Shown: positions 57,201 to 64,000 of the stretch, in pieces
How the letters are laid out: the number at the start of each line of letters is the position of its first letter
Numbering within the stretch: position 1 is the first letter of the stretch
NCBI GenBank assembly: GCA_016648135.1
Contig: JADDOH010023020.1
Coordinates: 1-64,000 of the forward strand
Direction of reading: 5' to 3'
Source: Agrypnia vestita
Taxonomy: Eukaryota; Arthropoda; Insecta; Trichoptera; Phryganeidae
Length of the DNA stretch: 64,000 nucleotides
The notes under the pieces: model-generated
Told to the model about the DNA's origin: nothing
What the model saw: the letters and a program-made list of their open reading frames with translations, nothing else
The model's database searches: none
Position numbers and translations under genes: made by a program

Positions 57201-60200
57201 TTGAGTTATATATATATATATATCGACGGTGTAAAGGAAAAAAAAAGAAAAGAAAGGAAAGAAATTGAGTTATATATAACTCAACTATATACATAACTCA
57301 ATTTTGGCCAAATTGTCGTGTGGTCATTTTTTCCTTTCCACCGCCGATATTAATCTTATGAAAGCAACAAGGTAACTTTACGTAGTATAAAAAATACAGT
57401 TATGTTTGAAAATTTTTTTAAGATTTCTTAATAATGAATAATATTAACATTAAAATTTTTTTTTTAAATTATCTTAATGCAATGAAATCATAAAAAAACT
57501 GTATTAATAAATCGTGTGTATTGTTTTGAATAATACATATTTAAAACCCACGTATAAATTCTCGATTGATTTATAGCTTGCGTGGATGACATTTGTAGGT
57601 AAAAATCCCACAAATTTGGATTGTATTTATCAGAAATGTAAATTCAGTTTGCAACTACAGAATATACCGAGAGAATTAGTTAAAAAATATTTAAAAAATT
57701 AAAAATATGTTAAAGGACAAACACGGTATTTCAAAAACAAACAATAGGTTATAAATTTTGAATATATGTATGTGAGAGGTCCTTGTCAGATTTCAAGGAT
57801 AAATGTTACTTTTAATAGTGTTATTTTAATATGCTTCATAATAGGTTTTAAAAAGTTACTAATGTGAGACATTTGTTTTTCTCATTGGAAGCTACCATGT
57901 TTATAATTACAATATTTTTCAAAAACCTGTAAAGTTTGCCAGATGGCCTAGGACTTTAGTTTATTTTATTAATAGAAAACAACTAAAAGTAAACCTAATT
58001 ATAATCATAAACGAAATATGTATATATTTATTTTAATTAAACCAAACTCACAATTAAAATGTGATTTCACTAAATTTCCTTATTAAATTCTGTCTACGAG
58101 CGCTACCTGCGGTTTACTTTAAAAAGTAAAAAAAACACAAAGACCAGATTGCTCTCGGAGTGCTTACCTATGAAGATCTTTTAAGGAGATTTCCCCCGAA
58201 CCTCTGGCCAATGGTTTCCGCTGCGACTTATCGGGTTTCCATCCAAGAAGGTAAATAACTTGGAATGTGGCCGGTATACTCTTCTGGTTAGTGTCAGGAT
58301 TAATCTAAAATTAGAATAAATAATGACCAGAATTAACTTAAATAATTTAAACCAGGGTTCGAGAATATATATCTGCGGATATATATCATTATATATATCA
58401 CAATATTTATGGCTCGATTTTTATTTTTGATATACATCCAAGAAAATTTTCTGCAAATGTTAATAGATGGCACTAGTTGTATTTTTTAAAAATGCTACAG
58501 GATGTTTTTTTTAATATCTGCAGTTGTTACTAGATGGCGCTAGTTGTATTTTAAAAAGTGCTACGGTTATTTTTAGTTTCATTTGTGTCATATAATCAGT
58601 TTTTTATTTCACACAAAGAAACAAAAAGCATAACACTACATTAAAAACAGCAACTTATAACTTATATATAACTTTTATAACATATACAGGCTTATTTCAG
58701 TATGCAATTCATTTACTTATTTAATAAATAATAATTCATATACACAATAAAAAAATAAATTTCGACGTGTTCAGAAAAAGAGAAAAAAAAGTTTGGATAT
58801 ATATCCAATTTTTGATATATATCAAAAAATCCGATTATTTGATTTTTATTATAAAAATCAGATTTTATCGAACCCTGATTTAAACTACATTACAATACTT
58901 TAAATTGAACCCTCTTGTTACTCTATCATCCTGTCATAACTGGTATAACTAATGAAAGAATCTGAGAAGCTTGGCTAAAACTGACTACGCCACTGAAAAG
59001 TGCCTTAATTACGTTGCAAATAAAGATTTGTGGTAGACTGTCTTTAATTTGTCTGAAAAGTATCCTCAGATTTTCTGGACACTACTCCCGCAGAGAAAAT
59101 GACAATCCGGAGCAGCTATTAGTGACTGGAAACATGAAAGGCTGCATAAATAGCAATAGAAACAAATAAGTCAACAAAATTTTGTCTTGTGGTTAGGACA
59201 CTCGCCTCGTGATCCAAAGGTCGCAGGTTCGAACCTCACTCCAGACTAGCAAGTTAGTCCTATTTTCATAGTACAAGCGTTTAGCTTAGTTTGAAAATAG
59301 TAAGAATATTGATGTGACACGTATTCCGTGTTCGCATCTCTATTTTTTTTAAAAAAAAAAAAAAATTACCTTCCCATACATCTCATCGTAGATGGCGGCA
59401 GCCGCTATCTGTGTCTCCCTGGATAGGTGAAGCTGCCGGTTGAACGAGGCGTTGCTCTCTCCCATCCCCTTCAGGTCGGTCATCAGCTCGAACATGCTGG
59501 GATAGCCCACCACTATTTCGTCTGTGTCTATGGTCTGTAGAGAGAACCCGGATCTGCCATAAGAACATGATCACTTTAATCACTGCTGAATGATACGGTA
59601 TGGTAAGATTTGATTGAGAAACAAATATGTTAAACGGGTCATAAAACATAACCATTGGGATCTTCTTATTTTCCTTCCTCCATTGGGATATGGATATTGA
59701 TTCACTTCAACTCCTTGATAAATAAATATGTAGTGTTAAAAAGTAGATTTGGTGAGCTGCGAATAAAATCAGTCACCCATTGTCTGAATTTCTCTCACCG
59801 TATTAAGTCTTAAAAGACTCTGCTAAAAGATACCTTGGGGAACGGTGGAACACAGCGTTACCTGATTAAAAATCGGCATAGTTTTTAATATGTGATAAAA
59901 TTTACATATATACGATACAGATAAGGCTTTTTAAAGGTCCCTTTATATAATTATGTAAGGTAAACATACATACATATTTGCATTATTTTAGTAAATTATT
60001 ATAAAATCATGGCATATCGAATTTGCGTGTGCTTCCGCTGATGTACCATTACTAACTGAATTCAACAACGTGGTCACTAGGTCGCCTGCACTCCGTCTTT
60101 GTCTAACACGTGTTACGTGAGTCAACCATACTCTTTCGATATTGTTTTCGCTTTCACCAAAACACAAGCAACTGCCATCTCTGTCCTACATGAAATGTGT

Positions 60201-63155
60201 GGTATTGTCGTGCTGTTTCTTGCTCTGCGTGATTTAACTGCGATGCGCAATATTCTGCTCTCTTTTACACACTGACCAAAAATACAAAAATACGACCAAA
60301 AAAAATGAATAAATATTTTTTAATTAAAAAATCCGCGCATTCGTAACAGTTTAATTTAGTCATTTTGGTGTGAAAATGTCTATTCGACGATTACAAAAAA
60401 TGTGACATTTTAGTTTTCGTAAATAAGGTAGATATTTCATATTTTCTATGACATGTAGATCTACATTACATCACCGACACACAGGAGTTAAGAGTGTTGA
60501 ACATGGACACTATTTGAAACAGTGGCATCCTTATTAAATGCACTTCCCTACAAAGTAAAGGATGTGTAAGGAACACAACCCACCTGTTTAGAAGGCCGCC
60601 GATGTCCCTGATCCTCGTGAATGGTGAGACGTGCGCCGCCAAACCACCCCTTCTTTCCAGGTCGGCCAACTGCAACGAGGACCTGAGCTCATACAGCGTA
60701 TCCTCGCCGAAAAGTGTCGCTAAGAACACCTAGAAATTTCATGTCATCTAAGTATATAAAGAGCAACATCTGTCTGCTGATCTGTTACAACTGAATGGCT
60801 GAAATGACTTGAACGGACGTACGTCCGAAGAAGTAACATTATCATGCTGTCATGGTTTATCCTCGTGTAACCGAGTCTATCCAACCACATACTCTTTGTG
60901 TTGCACAGGTGCTTCCACTGAGAAAGGAGATTTTGAGATTATAAGGTAGCAACAATATTGATTGACAACTACTTATTAATCATGACGAATGAAAAAAAAT
61001 TATGTTTTCACTGCAGTGAAATATGTACGTGCATATTGTCAGAAAATACTTACTCCGTCATTTTGTAGAGCTTTCATTATGTTATCAAAGCATCTCGGAA
61101 GATCATTAACCCAATGGAGGCAGAGAGAAGAAATGACGAGATCCAGACTGTCCGGCGGGAACTAGAAAAAATGAGTAAAGTAATGTAGCAGTGAAGTAGG
61201 ATGGGTCAGTAATACCGATGTCCCAAGAACCAGGTTAATATGTTGGATTTCAGTGCTAGGGAATGGAGATAAGGTCTATTTTTTATTGTAATTTAATCAT
61301 GGCTAGTGTTGAGTAGGACACGACTTTAAAATGAGTTTGTATGAGACCCTCAAATTTCAAAATGAGGTGAGGTGTGACGTTGTCACGCGAGACGAATCGG
61401 GAGGCACATGCGCGTCAACCTGACATGACATTCAAACGCAAGTACACGAGATATTTGAATTTGATGGGACAAACACCGCTTCCCATGACACCGGGACAAA
61501 TGAGGTTTAGTGTGACTTTGTCGCTTGTCGCGCGAGACAAATCAAGAAGCGCACATGACATCTAGTGCGTACAACTGAAGTTGAGGAAGCTGGTTGACAT
61601 TTTGAAATAATGCATTTACAAAGATCGTATTGATCGGTTTTGGGTTATCAATTTGTCCCGCTAGGTTGTCGTGCCGTTCTGATTTTTAGATAAAGAGATT
61701 ACGATGTTTTAAAGTGTAAATAGTAATAAATATGAAAAAACTTTGTTTACTAAAATTATTAAAAGTTTTTAAACATTTATTTTTCGGCATATGCATCTAT
61801 TATAAGTATGTGTTTTTTTTTATGTTTGTGTATTTAATGTTATAAGTGGGTTGCATATTTACTTCAAAACCAACTGAGCCTTTAATAAACATCTCACAGT
61901 TAACATTCAGTTGGAGATTGTGTAACCTCAAATATCAAATACAATCCAGTACAATCAGAATTAATTTTGGTATACCTCACATCTCGTCCTGTTTTCTTCT
62001 TTTATATGGAACTAGAAGTAGTGCAAATGAGAGAGAAATATGTGTTTCTGCATGCGTCATTCAAAAGCATTCTGCTTTTACTATATGAAGTGACACGTGT
62101 GAGTCAAGCACTCTAGCGGGACTGTATATCTACACTCTATCAGTGGGACAAAAATATATTATATTGTTATCCGCAGCAGTGCCAACACTTCCAATAGTTA
62201 ATAATTTATTGTGATTCAATGTCATGTTGGAGAGCGTGTAACCTCAAATTTCAATCATCACGGCAGACTGTGACAGATGTCATGCGGGACATTTCAGGAG
62301 GCGCATACGGGAGCAAGCACTCTAGCGGGACTGTAGATAGAGTGGGACAAAAAGTATGAGTTGGGACAAAAATATATTTTGAGGTGCTGGGTGGGACACT
62401 TCAAATTTCACCTCTGTGTATGGGACAAATGTATGAGGGACCCGTCACTAATCATGGCGCAACAGCCCAGGGAGTAACATTTGAAAAGTACATCATTCAA
62501 TAAAACACTTATTTATACCGCAGGAAATGAAAACGGTGCCTGTGTTTGTGCGGGATCTTAAAGACTCACTATGCAAAATTTGGAATGGATGATGCCACCC
62601 ATGTATGTTCTATCTATACCATACGTTACACTTATGTGCCAGCATGCGCTGTTTAATTTGGAGCGGGTTATATGGATGGATAAGTATATAAGGGGAACAC
62701 GTGAGATGGCAAGGGGGAGGGGATATGGCGCCTGTATTCCATACACAATATAATAATAGAAAAACTCTACACTACACTCTTTCTTTAGCTGTTTTTAAGC
62801 CCAAAAAACCAAAGAAGCTTTTAAAAGGGGGTTTGTTCACAGAGAGTTGTGCAGAAAGAGTTGTGCACGAAGGTTACCTGTGTCCAGCAGACACATAAAA
62901 GAAAAAGATGAAGAGAGGAGAGTAAGGATATGATTAACATTGAAGAATATAAAACAAAAAACATTTGGAAAAAATGTATAAACTTTCATGAGAATAAACA
63001 TACTTCTACAGTTTCTTCATCAGCAATCATCTTGATGACTTCTATACCTTCCGGAAGCTGCGCCTGGTCTAACGAAGCCTGGACCGTGTCACAAAGAGTG
63101 ATTTTTTCCACGCTGTCCGGAGTTAGGTGTCTCGCCACATAACCCCGGGAACATC
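54179..63155 (-). CDS. NDUFAF5: NDUFAF5, mitochondrial complex I assembly arginine hydroxylase (5' end outside window)
   Basis: Visible exons on the minus strand are 63155-63004, 61161-61054, 60729-60584, 59553-59370, 58283-58168 and 54245-54179, all GT-AG and phase-compatible. They give about 256 residues with the native stop (54181-54179). The SAM-fold core starts at [11 protein letters not shown], continues through [29 protein letters not shown] and [19 protein letters not shown], and ends [13 protein letters not shown]. Human NDUFAF5 is about 345 residues, so roughly 80-90 N-terminal residues, including the mitochondrial targeting sequence, lie beyond position 64000. In human cells it hydroxylates an arginine of NDUFS7 in the matrix during early complex I assembly. 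AATAAA on the minus strand (54142-54137) is a likely poly(A) signal. The introns are packed with mobile elements. Confidence 0.92.
54957..55073. mobile_element. Harbinger-like MITE fragment (copy 3, right end missing)
   Basis: Nearly identical to the first 117 bp of 36357-36501, preceded by TTA, but it stops at AGAACGCTTA without the terminal arm. Lies in the last NDUFAF5 intron. Confidence 0.8.
55650..56896. mobile_element. DNA transposon remnant with 18-bp perfect inverted ends, TTAA-flanked
   Basis: GGGGTTACGTGTAGTCAG at the left is perfectly inverted at the right, and TTAA flanks both sides (55646-55649, 56897-56900). The 1247-bp interior includes a decayed coding stretch around 56055-56295 with readable [12 protein letters not shown] and [24 protein letters not shown] pieces, interrupted by stops and frameshifts. 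The family is unclear; TTAA is compatible with piggyBac- or Sola-like elements. Lies in the last NDUFAF5 intron. Confidence 0.72.
56950..57350. repeat. Repeat fragments with two inverted-repeat pairs
   Basis: 56955-57110 shares TTCTGGTTTGAGTT..GGGATATTCTGCCGTGTTG with 30240-30460 and has inverted AAACCAGAA near its right end. Its middle (CCTGACGATGGACCCTGCAATGG) resembles 3' ends of insect retroelements. 57151-57213 and 57286-57350 are inverted copies of each other (GGAAAGGAAAAAATGACCA / TGGTCATTTTTTCCTTTCC) around a TATATA core. Confidence 0.6.
57351..58167. other. NDUFAF5 last intron, unrecognised part
   Basis: Very AT-rich, no frames or paired ends. Confidence 0.5.
58168..58283 (-). CDS. 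NDUFAF5: NDUFAF5 exon, [15 protein letters not shown] segment
   Basis: Encodes [20 protein letters not shown] then [18 protein letters not shown], and ends in phase 2 at a GTAAGC donor. Matches the family's PATYQ...GWK region. Confidence 0.92.
58353..58877. mobile_element. Non-autonomous hAT-type MITE, target duplication ATTTAAAC (NDUFAF5 intron)
   Basis: CAGGGTTCGA at the left is inverted as TCGAACCCTG at the right. ATTTAAAC repeats exactly at 58345-58352 and 58878-58885. Very AT-rich, with many GATATATATC palindromes at both ends. It starts about 60 bp from the acceptor side of the NDUFAF5 exon at 58168-58283. Confidence 0.9.
59180..59365 (+). repeat. tRNA-derived SINE next to an NDUFAF5 splice donor
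   Basis: TGGTTAGGACACTCG resembles a pol III A box, and GGTTCGAACC (59227-59236) is a perfect B box. The body ends in a T8-A15 tail (about 59343-59365), four bases before the NDUFAF5 exon border at 59370. It is antisense to NDUFAF5. It cannot be a functional tRNA because no cloverleaf 3' half is present. Confidence 0.75.
59370..59553 (-). CDS. NDUFAF5: NDUFAF5 exon, [16 protein letters not shown] segment
   Basis: Encodes [20 protein letters not shown] then [20 protein letters not shown] and [12 protein letters not shown]. The donor is GTAATT, directly followed in the intron by the T-rich end of an antisense SINE. Confidence 0.92.
59554..60583. other. NDUFAF5 intron, unrecognised
   Basis: AT-rich with no repeat that I could delimit. 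Confidence 0.5.
60584..60729 (-). CDS. NDUFAF5: NDUFAF5 exon, [13 protein letters not shown] segment
   Basis: Encodes [20 protein letters not shown] then [26 protein letters not shown]. It ends in phase 2 at a GTGGGT donor. The start joins the previous exon in phase 0, giving [11 protein letters not shown]. Confidence 0.92.
61054..61161 (-). CDS. NDUFAF5: NDUFAF5 exon, [16 protein letters not shown] segment
   Basis: A 36-codon exon, phase 0 at both ends. It encodes [20 protein letters not shown] followed by [16 protein letters not shown], a highly conserved stretch of the family. Acceptor TTTTTCTAG, donor GTAAGT. Confidence 0.92.
61304..62450. mobile_element. Non-autonomous hAT-type element, target duplication ATCATGGC (NDUFAF5 intron)
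   Basis: Left end TAGTGTTGAG and right end CGTCACTA are weakly inverted. ATCATGGC repeats exactly at 61296-61303 and 62451-62458. Inside are diverged direct repeats: a unit with GTGTAACCTCAAAT followed later by AGCACTCTAGCGGGACTGTA occurs around 61917-62158 and 62232-62375, and another with GCGAGACRAATC around 61386 and 61538. Confidence 0.82.
62459..63003. other. NDUFAF5 intron with a short repeat
   Basis: 62548-62580 resembles 26785-26830. The remaining frames (62571-62753, 62701-62898) have no recognisable domain. Confidence 0.4.
63004..63155 (-). CDS. NDUFAF5: NDUFAF5 exon with SAM-binding motif I
   Basis: First visible exon. It begins in phase with a Gly completed from an upstream exon, then [18 protein letters not shown] (motif I region), [12 protein letters not shown] and IKMIADEE. 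Acceptor CTTTCAG; donor GTATGT (plus strand 63003-62998). Confidence 0.9.
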
Positions 63156-63189
63156 CTGAAAGAACACAGTATTAGGCTTTATTAAAACA

Positions 63190-63420
63190 ATCGGCCGTAT
63201 TCTGAAAATAGCAATATTACCATTTCTGTACATGGACAGTTACTGTGTAACTTTGTAATGCCGCCAATTTTGACCTGAAATGAATTAATTCAACCAATCA
63301 GAGAGCTCTAAAATGTAAACAAATGTTAAGTTATTCAGAATTATGAATAATGAGCTTTCTATTTATTGAATTCATTCATTTTTATCCGCTCAAACTTAAA
63401 ACGTCAAAATTTGTCTCTTT
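63190..63420. repeat. Second copy of the repeat nested in the 29641 MITE
   Basis: Starts CGGCCGTATTCTGAAAATAG and shares the core around AATTCAACCAATCAG...TTATGAATAAT with 29681-29911 in inverse orientation. Lies upstream of the first visible NDUFAF5 exon. Confidence 0.6.
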
Positions 63421-64000
63421 GCCTAAAGAAGGGGTTAAGTTCATCTCTGTACAATTTTATACTCTGTGGTATACATACACAAATAAAACAAATTGTTAAA
63501 AGTTAAAAATACACAACTATTTTATTTAATTAGACATTTCAAAGATTTAGCTTACTTTGCGTTGTCAATTATCTTTGTAAAAATAATCTGCAATTGTGAC
63601 CGTGATGAGTGTTTGACGGTAATCACGATTGGTAATTAATATTTAAAGGATAGAGGTTCAATTATTAGAAACTATTTACGTTAAGATAATATTAATTTCT
63701 CTAACTTTTAAAATACCCAAGAATTTGTGAGTTTACAAATATGTATTCAGAACTCATATCAAGAGGTATTTTCTTGTTGGGTTCACAACATAGCAGTGAT
63801 GTCTATTCATTTACACTCCCATCTTCTGAATGTGTTACTTGTGCCAGCGTTTAACTCATTACTAGAGATCAAACTAACCTTTTAAATCATAGATAGTTTA
63901 AATCATTGTTACAATCAAACACCAATCACAATTTACTCCATTATAGTGTTTTATTCATCATTAGCACGACTAAACGAAACTCCATTACAGTGTTTTATAA
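63421..64000. other. Upstream NDUFAF5 intron to window end; unrecognised
   Basis: AT-rich, with a small SINE-like piece at 63436-63455. I could not find the preceding NDUFAF5 exon here, so it should lie beyond 64000. Confidence 0.45.

Noticed and set aside
59190..59260. Possible tRNA gene
   Set aside because: Good A and B boxes, but no complete cloverleaf, and the sequence continues into a SINE body with an A-rich tail.

Overview
The window looks like a piece of an insect nuclear chromosome, most likely a moth or butterfly. It is AT-rich, has GT-AG introns, and is crowded with small DNA transposons, SINEs and LINE scraps. It holds two host genes that I recognise. The lepidopteran assignment is an inference from repeat style and protein similarity, not something the sequence proves.

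Host gene 1 (plus strand, coding 2277-46368) is a ten-exon gene for a secreted clip-domain serine protease homologue that resembles Drosophila Scarface. I reconstruct about 1528 residues: a signal peptide; a long Gly/Ser/Gln-rich region with NPFLNG motifs; a first clip domain split by a 33-kb intron; a Pro-rich block with 19 exact PTPYVP repeats; a second clip domain; and a C-terminal trypsin-like domain. That domain keeps His and Asp, but Ile stands where the catalytic Ser should be.

Host gene 2 (minus strand, 63155 down to 54179, 5' end outside the window) is NDUFAF5, the mitochondrial arginine hydroxylase with a methyltransferase fold used in complex I assembly. Six exons are visible, giving about 256 residues and the true C-terminus. 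The two genes are convergent. Between them sits a copia-type LTR retrotransposon (48754-53043) with a 5-bp target duplication, near-identical LTRs and one in-frame stop.

Everything else is intron or intergenic DNA built largely from mobile elements. Where I could find ends and target duplications I give exact borders: five hAT-type elements with 8-bp duplications (10972-11698, 13658-15603, 15821-16606, 58353-58877, 61304-62450); a piggyBac-type MITE (9517-9830); a TTAA-flanked element with 18-bp perfect ends (55650-56896); Harbinger-like MITEs with TTA/TAA duplications (36357-36501, 44864-45001, 29641-30003); and TA-flanked palindromic MITEs (6970-7481, 42443-42744). LINE 3' fragments and tRNA-derived SINEs fill other parts.

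I found no clearly new multi-gene system. The observations most worth a second look are: the greatly enlarged Scarface-like protein; a hAT-type element carrying part of an IS630/Tc1-like transposase; a repeat-borne array of near-perfect heat-shock elements in an intron; and a SINE inserted against a splice donor of NDUFAF5.
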